From contig JALOKU010000006.1 in assembly GCA_025456345.1 (NCBI GenBank), forward strand, positions 1 through 64,000: a stretch of DNA of 64,000 nt, written 5' to 3'. Under the pieces are notes generated by a model. The model made no database searches. It was not told the origin of the DNA and saw only the letters and a list, made by a program, of their open reading frames with translations. Shown piece by piece: positions 33,970 through 43,981 of the stretch. Source of the DNA: Vicinamibacterales bacterium. Lineage in GTDB: Bacteria > Acidobacteriota > Vicinamibacteria > Vicinamibacterales > JAKQTR01. Numbering within the stretch: position 1 is the first letter of the stretch; every line of letters begins with the position of its first letter. The translations under genes and the position numbers were made by a program.

Positions 33970-34674
33970 ATGAAGCTCGGGGCCCTGGGAGACGTCCACG
34001 GCGACTTCGCGTCACTGCGGGCAATCATGGCCAGGCACCCCGACGTCGAGTGCTGGGTCACGGTCGGCGACCTGGCCGACGATCGCGGCGCCTATGAAGC
34101 GCCGCCCGCCCTGCTGCACTGGATCAAGGGCAACAACGACAACCTCGAAGTGATCGCCGAGCTCGGAGACAGCCGGCGGCGAATCCCCAACCTGCGCTAC
34201 CTCCCGAACGGCGTGCCCCTGAGACTCGGGTCCTTGTCGGTGGTGGGCCTTGGCGGCACCTTCGCGCCGACATGGTACGAGCGCCTGCCGGGCGACCTGC
34301 CGAGGCCGATCCTCGGGCCGCCAGCGCCAGGGGAGTTTCCCCGCCTGGCGCGCGACGACAAGCGGCGCCATTTTCTGCGCGTTGAGGTCGACGCCTGCAA
34401 GCGCCTGCGGAACATCGACCTGTTCATGTCGCACGAGGCCGCCCGCCCTTTCTTGATGGAGGTGCGCGGCAGAAGGCAGGACGTGGGGAAGACGCCGATC
34501 AACGAAGTGCTCGCGGTCCTGCGCCCGCGGATGCACCTGTCGGGGCACCATCACGTGTACAGCGACGACGTCCGGCAGGGCGTGCGCTCGATTGGCCTGG
34601 GCCCGGTTGGCGAGTCGTACCTGTTGATTGAGACCGCCACCTGGCAGTACGAGCGGCTGGAGACCATAAGATGA
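33970..34674 (+). CDS. Metallophosphoesterase (calcineurin-like)
   Basis: 234 residues from ATG 33970, 14 bp after the ferredoxin. Motifs G-D-V-H-G-D-F, G-D-L-A-D-D, G-N-N-D and S-G-H-H-H-V-Y are the five metal-binding blocks. The last codons overlap the next gene by ATGA. It probably hydrolyses a phosphodiester or phosphate; substrate unknown. Confidence 0.85.
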   Translation: MKLGALGDVHGDFASLRAIMARHPDVECWVTVGDLADDRGAYEAPPALLHWIKGNNDNLEVIAELGDSRRRIPNLRYLPNGVPLRLGSLSVVGLGGTFAPTWYERLPGDLPRPILGPPAPGEFPRLARDDKRRHFLRVEVDACKRLRNIDLFMSHEAARPFLMEVRGRRQDVGKTPINEVLAVLRPRMHLSGHHHVYSDDVRQGVRSIGLGPVGESYLLIETATWQYERLETIR

Positions 34675-35390
34675 AGCTGATTCGCACGTCGAGCTCGGAG
34701 TGGCGGGAGCACCTGGTGTTTCTCGGCGCGCTGATGCGGAACCCCCGCAACGTCGGGGCGATCGCGCCCAGTTCCGCCCTGCTCGCCAGGCATGTCGCCA
34801 GGCACGTGACGCCAGGATCCCGGGTGGTTGAACTCGGACCTGGCACGGGCGTTGTGACTCGGGAACTTCTCGTCAGAAAGGGCGAGTCGGGTACGCTGCT
34901 GGCCGTGGACACCGACCGCACCTTCGTCGACCGGATTCGGCGCGCCTGGCCTGAAGTCGACTGCGTGTGCGCATCGGCGGAGACGCTTCCGCTGCTGGCG
35001 GCAGAACGCGGCTGGGCCGAGGTCGACCACATCGTCTGCGGCCTGCCCTTCGCCGTGCTGCCCGCGGCCACGACCACGCTCATCGTCGACGGAGTGGAGA
35101 AGCTGCTGCGGAGCGGCGGCACCTTCACGACGTTTCAGTACGCCCACACCTTCCGTCTTCCGCCAGCCGCGTCGTTCCGCCGTCAAATGAGCGCGCACCT
35201 CTGCTGCCTGCCCACGTCCCAGCTCGTCGTGCGGAACGTGCCGCCCGCCATCGTGCTCACCTGGCACCGCCGCGTGTCCCCCGGAGGCGCCTCCAATCGG
35301 GACCAGGTCCTGTGGGCGACGAATTCGGGACCAGGTCCCGCTGGTGGTACGCGGAGAATGCACGCCGGCCTGCCTCGAGTGCGCGGATAG
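34671..35390 (+). CDS. Phospholipid/rRNA-type SAM-dependent methyltransferase
   Basis: 239 residues. Motif I V-V-E-L-G-P-G-T-G-V-V-T and D-H-I-V-C-G-L-P-F are typical of PmtA-type phosphatidylethanolamine N-methyltransferases and of KsgA relatives. The last 35 or so residues after W-H-R-R-V-S-P are read from repeat DNA (GGGACCAGGTCC units) and are probably not native sequence. Coupled by ATGA to the phosphoesterase. Confidence 0.8.
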   Translation: MKLIRTSSSEWREHLVFLGALMRNPRNVGAIAPSSALLARHVARHVTPGSRVVELGPGTGVVTRELLVRKGESGTLLAVDTDRTFVDRIRRAWPEVDCVCASAETLPLLAAERGWAEVDHIVCGLPFAVLPAATTTLIVDGVEKLLRSGGTFTTFQYAHTFRLPPAASFRRQMSAHLCCLPTSQLVVRNVPPAIVLTWHRRVSPGGASNRDQVLWATNSGPGPAGGTRRMHAGLPRVRG

Positions 35391-35515
35391 TGAACATCGG
35401 AGTGCCGTCGCGCGCTGGACTGGCCACAACAGCCTCCATGAGTTCGCGGAAATCGCCTGCGGACCTGCCTGCGGACCTGTCCCTGGCTGGCCGCGGGTCT
35501 GGACCTGGTCTCGCT
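35299..35515. repeat. Cluster of GGACCAGGTCC palindromes
   Basis: CGGGACCAGGTCC at 35299, CGGGACCAGGTCCC at about 35327, and inverted degenerate copies (GGACCTGGTCTCG near 35500, GCGGACCTG units near 35470) bracket about 217 bp. The core is self-complementary. Part of it encodes the tail of the methyltransferase. It resembles a BIME-like cluster; no mobile gene is present. The minus strand also reads F-R-E-L-M-E-A-V-V-A-S-P-A-R-D-G, possibly a gene fragment. Confidence 0.6.
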
Positions 35516-36653
35516 AGGGCGACGTGAGGAGATAGCGGGCGGCGACAGAGGCGCCGTCGGTGCGAGGCTTCTCCGGGGGGGCAGGGCAGGCGAGCAGGGC
35601 GTCGAGGTGATCCTGCCAGCGGCCCTCGTACAGGTCGTCGCGGGGCATGAACCGGCATTTCACGAACTTCGGCATGGCCTCCACGAGCACGTCGTACTCG
35701 GCGAAGCGGCCGCGGTCGGTGTACAGGATGGCAGCGCCGTTCGCGAGGCACTCGGCGATGATGCCGTAGCCGGGCTTGGTGACGACGACGTCGGCCGCGC
35801 GGACGAGGTCTTCGTACCGGAGCCCTGCCGCGTAGACGGCCGCATCCTCCAGTATGCGCACGCCGGGAGGTGGCGCGCCGACCGCCTCGAGGGCGTGCGC
35901 GGTGGTCACCACGCTCCAGCCATCCAGCCGGCCGAGCGGCTCGAGCGCCAGGCCGCTGATTCCGAGCCCGCCGAACGACGCGAGCGCCATGCGATTCGCG
36001 TGCGGCACGCCGATGGCGTCGCGCACCTCCCCGGCGGACCGGGTGGAGTGCCGCGCCACGAACGGCACGTCGATGATGGGGGAGTTCCACTCTGCGAATC
36101 CGCCCCACATCGGCAGCCGCAGCGCGAGCGACGCGTGCCCGTAAGCGCGGCGGATGCGGGGCACCAGGTCAGGCCATGAGGCCACCGCGTCGCGGTACCC
36201 TTCGTAGATCCAGTCCCACGTGAAGTTGCCCATCCCGACGGCGGGCAGCCCGGCCAGGTGCGCGGCACGGAACGCCAGCGGCGGGATGTCGCCGACCACC
36301 AACGTCGCGCCGCGCTGCCGCAGGAACGCGGCCTCCGCCTCCGCCCTGCGGTCGAGGTCGGCCGCGAAGCGGGCCGCCTCGTCGATCGTGCGCCGCTCGT
36401 CGAGATGCAGGCTGTCGCGCTGGACCACGCCGGTGTCGCACACCAGCTCGTGGAACTCGATAGGTCCTTTGACGGTGACGTCGAACAGCCACCGCGCGGC
36501 GGACGTGCGGACCACGATCTGGGCCGACGCGTCGGCCGCCAGCGTGGCGTTGATGACTTCGATACAGCGGGAGGCGTGGCCGAACGCATGGCCGGAGATG
36601 TAGAAGACGATGACGTGCCGGGACCGTGACGGCCGCCCGCGCCCGCCCGTCAC
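35514..36653 (-). CDS. Glycosyltransferase-like protein (UDP-GlcNAc transferase / L-arabinokinase N-terminal type)
   Basis: 379 residues from GTG 36653. The opening [14 protein letters not shown] and the C-terminal block [13 protein letters not shown], together with D-R-G-R-F-A-E-Y, are those of GT1-like enzymes related to MurG. The start overlaps the lon stop by GTGA, so translation of the two genes may be coupled. Cytoplasmic. The acceptor cannot be named. Confidence 0.8.
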   Translation of the reverse strand: MTGGRGRPSRSRHVIVFYISGHAFGHASRCIEVINATLAADASAQIVVRTSAARWLFDVTVKGPIEFHELVCDTGVVQRDSLHLDERRTIDEAARFAADLDRRAEAEAAFLRQRGATLVVGDIPPLAFRAAHLAGLPAVGMGNFTWDWIYEGYRDAVASWPDLVPRIRRAYGHASLALRLPMWGGFAEWNSPIIDVPFVARHSTRSAGEVRDAIGVPHANRMALASFGGLGISGLALEPLGRLDGWSVVTTAHALEAVGAPPPGVRILEDAAVYAAGLRYEDLVRAADVVVTKPGYGIIAECLANGAAILYTDRGRFAEYDVLVEAMPKFVKCRFMPRDDLYEGRWQDHLDALLACPAPPEKPRTDGASVAARYLLTSP

Positions 36654-39127
36654 GGCTGCGGTGCGCCGGGCCCGCGCACCGCGACAGGCGTCGGCTCCTC
36701 GACGCCGGCGGGTTCGATCGCGCCTTCGGTTGCTGTCGCCGGCGACGTCTCGGCCGCCGGCGGCGGCGCCTCGGACGGCGGCAGGGCGAGGGCGAGCACC
36801 TCGTCAATCGTCCTGACGGGCACAAACGTCATCTCCGCGCGCACGTCGTCGGGAAGCTCGGGGATGTCGACCGCGTTGCGCTCGGGCAGCACGAACGTCG
36901 TGATGCCGTAGCGGCGGGCGGCCAGCACCTTCTCGCGGATGCCGCCAACGGGCAGCACGGCGCCGCTCAGCGTGATCTCGCCGGTCATCGCGAGATCCGA
37001 CCGCACGGGCTGCTTGCGGATCGCCGACAGGATGGCGGTGGCCATGGTGACGCCGGCCGACGGGCCGTCCTTGGGAATGGCGCCGGCCGGCACGTGCACG
37101 TGCAGGTCGTGCTTCTTGAACAGGTCGGCGGGCAGCCCCAGCTCGGCCGCCGCCGAGCGCAGGTGGCTGACGGCGGCCCTGGCGGACTCCTGCATCACGT
37201 TGCCGAGGTGGCCCGTCAGCGTGATCTGCCCATGGCCCGAGGGCAGCAGGCTGGCCTCGATGAACAACGCGTCGCCGCCGCTCTCGGTCCACGCGACGCC
37301 CGTCGCCACGCCGGGCCGCGACGTCCGGAACTGCACGTCGCGACGGAACCGGGGCGGCCCGAGGTACGGCTGCAGGTCACTGTCGTCGACGGTCGCCACT
37401 ACCTGGTCCGGAGCGAGGGCCGATGCGTCGGTCACCGAGGTCGCCACCCGGGCCGCGACTTTCCTCGCGATGGTGCCGAGCTGGCGCTCGAGGTTCCGCA
37501 CGCCGGCCTCCCGCGTGTACTCGCCGATCAGCCGCCCGAGCGCGGCGGGCGTGATGCCGACGGCGGCGGCCGGCAGGCCGTGCTCCGACATCTGGCGCGG
37601 GATGAGGAACCGGCGCGCGATCTGCTGCTTCTCGAGGTCGGTGTAACCCGCCAGCTCGATGATCTCCATGCGATCGAGCAGCGCGCGGTGCACGGTGCCG
37701 AGCTGGTTCGCGTTGGCGATGAACAGGACGCGCGACAGGTCGCACGGCACCTCGAGGTAGTGGTCCCGGAAGCTGTAGTTCTGCGCCGGGTCGAGCACCT
37801 CGAGCAGGGCGGCGGAAGGGTCGCCCTGGTAGCCGGCGCTCACCTTGTCGATCTCGTCGAGCATCAGCACGGGGTTGGCCGCGCCGGCCTGCTTCAGCGC
37901 CTGGACGATTCGACCGGGGATCGCGCCGATGTAGGTGCGGCGGTGCCCCCGGATCTCGGCCTCATCGCGCACGCCGCCGAGGGCGATCCGCACGAACTTG
38001 CGGTTCATCGCGCGCGCAATCGACTGGCCGAGCGAAGTCTTGCCGACGCCGGGCGGGCCGACGAAGCAGAGAATCGGCCCCTTCATGTCGCCCTTGAGCT
38101 TCCGCACCGCCAGGTACTCGACGATCCGGTCCTTGACGCGGTCGAGGTCGTAGTGGTCCTCGTCAAGGACGCGGCGCGCCTCGACCAGGTCCAGCCGGTC
38201 GTCGGTGGACACCGACCACGGCATCTCGAGCAGCCAGTCGAGGTACGTCCGGATCATCTGATACTCGGGCGACGCCGGCGTGGTCCGTTCCAGGCGCCGC
38301 GCCTCACGGTCGGCGACCTTGCGGACCTGCTCGGGCAGGTTCGCCTGCTCGATGCGCTCGGCCAGTTCGCGCGAATCGGCGCCTTCGGTGTCGCCCAGCT
38401 CCTCGCGGATCGCTTTCAACTGCTGGCGCAGGTAGTATTCCCGCTGCGCCTCGCTCATGTCCTGCTGGGCCTCGGACTCGATCTTGCCCTTCAGCTCGAG
38501 CAGCGTCACTTCGCGCGACAGCGCCGTGGCGACGGCCTGCAGCTTCTTCACCAGCCGCTCTTCCTCGAGCAGCTGCTGCTTGTCCTCGCCCTTCATGTCG
38601 AGCATGCTCGCGATGACATAGCAGAGCCGCAGCGGCTGATCGATGCCGGCCACCAGCGCCTTGAGGTCCTGCGGCAGGCCGCTCGCGAACGACAGCGCCC
38701 GGTCGCTCAGATCGCGCAGCCGCTGGACGTACGCCTCCACTTCGATCTCGCGCGTCTCGTCGTCGGGATAAACGTCGGCGGCGGCGTCCAGCACGTTGCC
38801 CGACCGCGACACGTCGGTGATCCGCGCGCGGACCAGGCCCTCGACGACGATCTGGATCGCGGCCGGCCCTTTCGCCATCTGCCGGATGACGCCGACGGTG
38901 CCGATGCCGCGGATCGCGTCCGGCCCGGGGTCGTCGACCTCACCCGTCTGCTGCACCAGGAGCACGAGGCGGTCGCCGCCGAGCGCGCGATGCACCGAGT
39001 CGACCGACACCGGCCGGTTCACGGCAAGCGGCTGAAGCGTGAGCGGGAAGACCACCGTGCCGCGAAGAGGGATGATCGGCAGGCGGGCTGGCAGCGGAGG
39101 AAGCGGCGTCGTGGCAAGTTCCGGCAT
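36650..39127 (-). CDS. lon: ATP-dependent Lon protease
   Basis: 825 residues from ATG 39127. The N-terminal LON domain, the AAA+ module with Walker [10 protein letters not shown] and Walker [10 protein letters not shown], and the protease Ser-Lys dyad (S in G-P-S-A-G-V-T-M, K further on in G-G-I-R-E-K) are all intact. Length is standard. It degrades damaged and regulatory proteins. A 14-bp stem hairpin lies just upstream, between the ChaN gene and lon. Confidence 0.96.
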   Translation of the reverse strand: MPELATTPLPPLPARLPIIPLRGTVVFPLTLQPLAVNRPVSVDSVHRALGGDRLVLLVQQTGEVDDPGPDAIRGIGTVGVIRQMAKGPAAIQIVVEGLVRARITDVSRSGNVLDAAADVYPDDETREIEVEAYVQRLRDLSDRALSFASGLPQDLKALVAGIDQPLRLCYVIASMLDMKGEDKQQLLEEERLVKKLQAVATALSREVTLLELKGKIESEAQQDMSEAQREYYLRQQLKAIREELGDTEGADSRELAERIEQANLPEQVRKVADREARRLERTTPASPEYQMIRTYLDWLLEMPWSVSTDDRLDLVEARRVLDEDHYDLDRVKDRIVEYLAVRKLKGDMKGPILCFVGPPGVGKTSLGQSIARAMNRKFVRIALGGVRDEAEIRGHRRTYIGAIPGRIVQALKQAGAANPVLMLDEIDKVSAGYQGDPSAALLEVLDPAQNYSFRDHYLEVPCDLSRVLFIANANQLGTVHRALLDRMEIIELAGYTDLEKQQIARRFLIPRQMSEHGLPAAAVGITPAALGRLIGEYTREAGVRNLERQLGTIARKVAARVATSVTDASALAPDQVVATVDDSDLQPYLGPPRFRRDVQFRTSRPGVATGVAWTESGGDALFIEASLLPSGHGQITLTGHLGNVMQESARAAVSHLRSAAAELGLPADLFKKHDLHVHVPAGAIPKDGPSAGVTMATAILSAIRKQPVRSDLAMTGEITLSGAVLPVGGIREKVLAARRYGITTFVLPERNAVDIPELPDDVRAEMTFVPVRTIDEVLALALPPSEAPPPAAETSPATATEGAIEPAGVEEPTPVAVRGPGAPQP

Positions 39128-39169
39128 GGCGATGGGCGCCCCGGCGCCCGCAATCCCTCATAGAGACGC

Positions 39170-39203
39170 CCGCGGCCGGCCGGAGGGTTCCGGCCGGCCG
39201 CGG
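39170..39203 (-). terminator. GC-rich hairpin between the ChaN gene and lon
   Basis: Arms CCGCGGCCGGCCGG (39170-39183) and its reverse complement (39190-39203) with a 6-nt loop, 6 bp downstream of the ChaN stop. There is no U-tract, so it could act as a pause, a Rho site boundary or a weak terminator. Confidence 0.5.
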
Positions 39204-39208
39204 AGCGG

Positions 39209-40444
39209 CTATTTCGCCTCGGCGGCCTTGCGCCGGAACAGGGCGGTCACCGTCGCCGGATTGCCGCCGCGCGACACGACGAACACGCCGTCGTCGGCCC
39301 ACCGCTTCTCCGCGAGCAGGCGGTTGAGCGTCTCGCGATCCTTGAGCGGCGTGCCGTCCATCGACTGCAGCACGTCGCCCACCTGGAATCCCGCCAGGCC
39401 GGCCACCGAGGTCTTCGGGACGTCAATGACTTCGAGGGGGAACTCACCCTTGCCGTCGCGGGTCGACAGGCCGAGCGACGGGTAGAGCGAGTCGCTTTCC
39501 GGGGGCAGGCCCCACACGTAGTCGGCATAGGAGGCCTGCACGGCGACCTGGGGCTTCCCCTTGGCGTCGGCGACCGGCACCGGGACAATCGACGCCATCT
39601 TGCCGTCAAACCACAGCGCGGCCTGGCGCTGCACGCCGAGGTTGTAGGCGACATGGCCCGATCCGATGAGCACCACCATGATGGCCTTCGGCCCGCCGAA
39701 CCGCTTCAGGGCCTGGACGGCGTTGTAGCCCATCGAGGCGTCCCAGGTGCACTGTGCGGCGAACATGCCGTCGAACATCTGGGCGCTCATCGTGTGCATC
39801 ATGCTCTCTTCGCCGGCGAAGAATGCGCGGAAGAGCGTCTTGTGGTCCTCGTTGCTGGTGTCGATCTTCGGCGGGATGCGGGAGGCCTCCTCCGGCGTCA
39901 GGTTCTGGAGGCCCTTCTTGCGGACCGCCGACACCACCTCGCGGGGCGTGTTGACGCCGAACATCCTGATGCCGTTCTGGCGCGCGAACAGGAAGATGTC
40001 GCGGTAGTAGTGCCAGTGGTAGCCCCAGTTCTTGTACCAGCGGGACTTCGCGACGAAGTCGTCCTCGCTGGCCGCCCCGCTGTTCCACATGTCGAGCGAC
40101 GCCTGCTCGGTGTAGGGATACATCTCGAGGCCGATGAGCACCTCGCGCCCGCGCTTGTGGAGCTCGCGGATGACCTGGAGCTGCACGCGGTGGAACGCGA
40201 TGTCCGTGTGGCTTTCCCCGACGAACAGCACCCTGACATCGTCAAGCTTCGCGGCCAGTTCGCCGGTGGTGAGCGTCGTGCCGGCCGTGGTGTCGGTGAT
40301 GCCGTCAAGAACGATGGCCGCCTCGCGGTCGCGCCTGGCGGGGTCGCCAATCTTCAGCTTCCACGCCGACTCCTGCGCACGCCCTGCTGACGGCACCGCA
40401 AGGGCCAGGGCCACGAGCATGGCAACAAGCGTCGATCGAGTCAT
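39209..40444 (-). CDS. ChaN family (haem-binding/Tiki superfamily) protein with C-terminal PDZ domain
   Basis: 411 residues from ATG 40444; GGAGG lies 7 nt upstream and TACAAT at 40465-40470 is a likely -10. Signal peptide (residues 1-23). The ChaN domain shows V-L-F-V-G-E-S-H-T-D, L-I-G-L-E-M-Y and the GSGH motif (L-I-G-S-G-H-V-A-Y). From about residue 330 a PDZ-like domain (L-A-G-F-Q-V-G-D-V-L-Q-S-M-D-G) follows. Periplasmic haem or iron handling, or peptidase-like activity, is inferred from the family. Confidence 0.85.
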   Translation of the reverse strand: MTRSTLVAMLVALALAVPSAGRAQESAWKLKIGDPARRDREAAIVLDGITDTTAGTTLTTGELAAKLDDVRVLFVGESHTDIAFHRVQLQVIRELHKRGREVLIGLEMYPYTEQASLDMWNSGAASEDDFVAKSRWYKNWGYHWHYYRDIFLFARQNGIRMFGVNTPREVVSAVRKKGLQNLTPEEASRIPPKIDTSNEDHKTLFRAFFAGEESMMHTMSAQMFDGMFAAQCTWDASMGYNAVQALKRFGGPKAIMVVLIGSGHVAYNLGVQRQAALWFDGKMASIVPVPVADAKGKPQVAVQASYADYVWGLPPESDSLYPSLGLSTRDGKGEFPLEVIDVPKTSVAGLAGFQVGDVLQSMDGTPLKDRETLNRLLAEKRWADDGVFVVSRGGNPATVTALFRRKAAEAK

Positions 40445-40490
40445 TCCGGTTCCTCCAGCCTTCCATTGTACTGCCGGACGGCATGCCCGT

Positions 40491-43400
40491 TCAGCGCTCG
40501 GCCAGCGTGACGTCCACCTTGATGTCTTCGGCGCCCCGGCGCAGCAGCACCGAGACGCGCTGACCTGGCGAGAGCCCGCGGAGCAGGTTCGAGTACTCCT
40601 GCAGGTTCCCGACGGCCGCGTCGTTGATGCGCAGGATGACATCGCCTTCCCGGATGCCCGCCTTCTCCGCGGGGGAATCCGGCACCAGGCCCGTGACCTT
40701 GACGCCAGGGCCCGGGAACGCGAAGTCCGGCACCGTGCCGAGCGACGCCCTGCGGCCTTGGCTCGCCGCAGCCGCCGACGGAGCTGACGCAGCACCCGGA
40801 GTTGGCGGCGAAGGCGGCCTGATGGTATTCGTCAGCGGTTCCGGCCGCTCGGCCAGGTACGCGATGCCTTCCCGCACGAAGGCCGCGACCCTGGCGAGGC
40901 CGGCCACGTCGATCTTGTCGGCGGTATCGGACGGGCGATGGTAGTCGGCGTGAGCCGCCGTGAAGATCTGCACGGCCGGCACGTTCTGTTCGGTGAAGCT
41001 CACCTGGTCCGACGATTCGAGCGACTCGGGCACGCTGCGGCTCTCGACACCCGTCACGAACGAGGCGCCGCGGAAAATGTGCGGCCACTCGGTAGCGGTG
41101 CCCGTCCCGAGGGCGGTGATCTTCTGCGCCCCGAGGCGGCCGACGGTATCCAGGTTGATCATGCCTTCCGTTTTCGCAATCGGGCGGACCGGATGCGCCA
41201 CGTAGTACTTGGACCCCAGGCGGCCGGCCTCTTCTCCTGTGAAGGCGATGAACAGGACGGATCGCGGCGGCCGCTCGCCGGCCGCGACGACGCGGGCGAG
41301 CTCGAGCAGCACGGCGACGCCGCTCGCGTTGTCGTCGGCGCCCGGGTGCACCTTGCCCTCGTCGCCGGCGTGGACGTCCGGCCACCCGGTCCCCAGGTGA
41401 TCGAGGTGCGCGCCGAGCACGGCGCTCTGATCCCTGAACGCATCGTTCGAGCCCGGCAGGATGCCGATGATGTTGGCCGCCTCGGCGGGCCCGCCGCCCG
41501 GTCCCTTCGGCACGGTGAAGCGCTGGAAGTACGTGCCGCCGTCGCCGCCGGGCATCAGCCCGTACGCCTTGAACCGATCGGCCACGTACTGGGCCGCCTT
41601 GTCGAGGCCAGGGCTCCCGAGTCCGCGCCCCTTCAGGTCAGGTGAGGCGAGGAACTCGACGTGTTCCCGCAGCGTCTGCTGCGAAAAGACCGGTGGAAGC
41701 TCAGCGAGCGCCGGCCGGCCGTCCGCGGGCAGGGGCGCGAGCTTGCCGGCTCGCTGGCCTTCCGGACGCAGGTCAACGCCGAGCGGCGAGTCGGATTGCT
41801 GCCACTGGCCCTTGATGATGTTGGCCGGCTCGTCGCCCTGGAAGCCCAGGTACGAGTACTTCCCGTAGTGGGGGAGCTTGCGTCCGAGGCCGGGGAGCGC
41901 CGCCGCCGGATCGGCGACGAGCCAGCCGACGGCCTTCTCGACGTTGGCCGGGTGGCGGAACGTGGCCACCAGCGTGTGGTTCGCGAGCGGCATCTTCTCG
42001 CCGTCGACCTCGACGCCGGCGGCGTCGACGTGCAGTCCGGGACGTGAGCCGAACAGCGCGGCCGCCATACGGTTGGTGCGGCCGATGATCCACGCGGCGC
42101 GGTCGGCCGGCAGGGCCTTCAGTTCCGTGTCGAGCACCACGGTGATCCGATGCGCCTCGCTCTGCCAACCCTTCAACAACTCGCGATACGCGGCGATGGC
42201 CGCCGCTCCGGCATCGGACGGCAGCACGGCGAGAATCGACGGCTCGCCGAAGATCTGGCCGATCGACGGCGGCGTTTCACGCGGGTCGAGGCGGCGGAAC
42301 ACGTCGAAGTAGGGATCGACCCACAGCGCGAGCGGCCGGCTGTCGGTGACGAGGGTGAACGGCTGCTCGGCTGTCTCAAGGCGAACCGTCGCGGCCGTGA
42401 CGCCGCGCTCGGTCTGGACGACAACGGGAACGTCGGCCGCGAAGGGCTCACCCCCCGGCGACTGGCGGAGTACGCCGTTGACGGCGAACCGCGCGCCGTC
42501 CTGCCTGACGCCCGACGGCCCCGCCTGCACCCCGACGACCGCCGCGCCTGTCCGCGTGACGAGGTCGTCGAAGATCCACCCGAGCGGCTTTCCGCTGACC
42601 GCCTCCGCTGTGCGCTGGATGTCGCGGAACGACGCGCGCTGGCCCTTGAAGTCCCTGTAGAACCGGGCAAGGGTCTGGCGGAACGCCTCGTCGCCGATGT
42701 GGAGGCGGAGGGCATGATAGCCCATCAGCGCCTTGCCGTAGCCGACGGCCTCGGTGGCCGCACTGGAGCGCTCGCGGAACTCGGCGAGCGGGAAATCGCG
42801 GCCCGTGCGCACGTAGTCGCGGTACTTCTGGAGCGTCGCGCGCCGGTACTCGGCGGCGGCCCCGCGCTGCTCCTGGATCAGGTGGTCGGCGAGGTAGGCA
42901 GTGAGGCCCTCGCACCAGTTCCCGGTGCCGTAGTCCACGAACACGGAGTTGCCCCACCAGTTGTGCAGGATTTCGTGGGGGTACGACGAGTTGATGATGA
43001 AGGGGAACCGGATGACCTGCGGGCCGAGCAGCGTGAAGGTCGGCATCCCGTAGCCGGTTTCCCAGAAGTTCTCGACCAGCGCGAACTTCCCGTAGGGGTA
43101 TGGGCCGATCAGGCTCCGGTACATCTCGACGTACTGGGCCGTCGCCGCGAGGTACTTGCCGGCGAGCGACGAGTCGGGCTCGTGCAGGTAGACCAGCGTC
43201 TCGATCGCCCCGGCGCTGTCCCTGAACTGGTGGAGCGGGCCGCCGACCAGGTAGATCTCGTCCATCGGTCCGCCGGAGTTCCAACGCGCCTTGCCGTCCG
43301 CGCCGCGGGACGTGCCGTTGCCCTGGCTGACGACGTGCCAGGACTCCGGCGCGGCCGCCGTCACGTCGAAGGTGAGCAGGTCGGGACCGAATCGCGGGTG

Positions 43401-43898
43401 CCACACCGTCGAGCCCGCCATGTAGACGCCCTCAGGGCCGATGATCCCGGTGGTGTCGCGGAACCCGCGCGTGTACTCTTCCTTCGGATCCGAGAGCGGC
43501 CTGTTGATGACGCCCTCGTAGGCGAGCGTCAGCGACGGGGCTCCGCCCGCCGGCGCGATTCGATAGGCCTTGAGGGAGACGCCTGACCACCCGTCGAGGC
43601 CCAATTCGCGCAGCGCACCAGCGAGGGGCACTTCCGCGATCGGCGGTTCGGCGCGGGTGATGGTCAGCGCGGCGTTGAGTACGAACGTGCGGGCGCCGGC
43701 TGGGGCCCCGCCCGGCCACGTCACCTCGTCAATCGCCGCCAGGCGATGCCTGGCGGGATCGAGGCGAACATCGAGGCGATGATGCGGGCCGGACGCGGGC
43801 GCCGCGGCGGCGGTCCGGGCAGAAGCGGACGCGGTGGCGAGCAGGGCAGCGGCGAGGCAGGCGGCGAAACGGATGATCATGCGGTGTCCTGTAGGCAT
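40491..43898 (-). CDS. M1-like aminopeptidase fused to M28 peptidase and PDZ domain
   Basis: 1135 residues from ATG 43898, with AAAGGAG 6 nt upstream (ATG 43913 lies before that site). Signal peptide 1-33. The M1 site is H308-E-I-L-H312 and E330 (17 residues between the second H and E, one fewer than canonical M1). An M28 domain follows: H-L-D-H-L-G, D-D-N-A-S-G (about 854), F-T-G-E-E-A-G (about 886) and N-L-D-T-V-G-R. A PDZ domain ends the chain (about 1045-1130). Two unrelated zinc exopeptidases in one chain suggest a secreted peptide-scavenging enzyme. Stand-alone gene next to ChaN. Confidence 0.9.
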   Translation of the reverse strand: MPTGHRMIIRFAACLAAALLATASASARTAAAAPASGPHHRLDVRLDPARHRLAAIDEVTWPGGAPAGARTFVLNAALTITRAEPPIAEVPLAGALRELGLDGWSGVSLKAYRIAPAGGAPSLTLAYEGVINRPLSDPKEEYTRGFRDTTGIIGPEGVYMAGSTVWHPRFGPDLLTFDVTAAAPESWHVVSQGNGTSRGADGKARWNSGGPMDEIYLVGGPLHQFRDSAGAIETLVYLHEPDSSLAGKYLAATAQYVEMYRSLIGPYPYGKFALVENFWETGYGMPTFTLLGPQVIRFPFIINSSYPHEILHNWWGNSVFVDYGTGNWCEGLTAYLADHLIQEQRGAAAEYRRATLQKYRDYVRTGRDFPLAEFRERSSAATEAVGYGKALMGYHALRLHIGDEAFRQTLARFYRDFKGQRASFRDIQRTAEAVSGKPLGWIFDDLVTRTGAAVVGVQAGPSGVRQDGARFAVNGVLRQSPGGEPFAADVPVVVQTERGVTAATVRLETAEQPFTLVTDSRPLALWVDPYFDVFRRLDPRETPPSIGQIFGEPSILAVLPSDAGAAAIAAYRELLKGWQSEAHRITVVLDTELKALPADRAAWIIGRTNRMAAALFGSRPGLHVDAAGVEVDGEKMPLANHTLVATFRHPANVEKAVGWLVADPAAALPGLGRKLPHYGKYSYLGFQGDEPANIIKGQWQQSDSPLGVDLRPEGQRAGKLAPLPADGRPALAELPPVFSQQTLREHVEFLASPDLKGRGLGSPGLDKAAQYVADRFKAYGLMPGGDGGTYFQRFTVPKGPGGGPAEAANIIGILPGSNDAFRDQSAVLGAHLDHLGTGWPDVHAGDEGKVHPGADDNASGVAVLLELARVVAAGERPPRSVLFIAFTGEEAGRLGSKYYVAHPVRPIAKTEGMINLDTVGRLGAQKITALGTGTATEWPHIFRGASFVTGVESRSVPESLESSDQVSFTEQNVPAVQIFTAAHADYHRPSDTADKIDVAGLARVAAFVREGIAYLAERPEPLTNTIRPPSPPTPGAASAPSAAAASQGRRASLGTVPDFAFPGPGVKVTGLVPDSPAEKAGIREGDVILRINDAAVGNLQEYSNLLRGLSPGQRVSVLLRRGAEDIKVDVTLAER

Positions 43899-43981
43899 GG
43901 GCGCTCCTTTCATCCTAGCGGAAAGCCGCCGCCGCGTGCTGGCCCGGCCCGGGTGTTATACTCCCCGGCGGTTCACACCCT

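Noticed and set aside
35257-35513. Minus-strand fragment reading F-R-E-L-M-E-A-V-V as a separate gene
   Set aside because: No start codon or family, and it is mostly within repeats.
36626-39163. An 845-residue plus-strand frame opposite lon
   Set aside because: Composition is that of a shadow of lon, which has all catalytic motifs on the minus strand.
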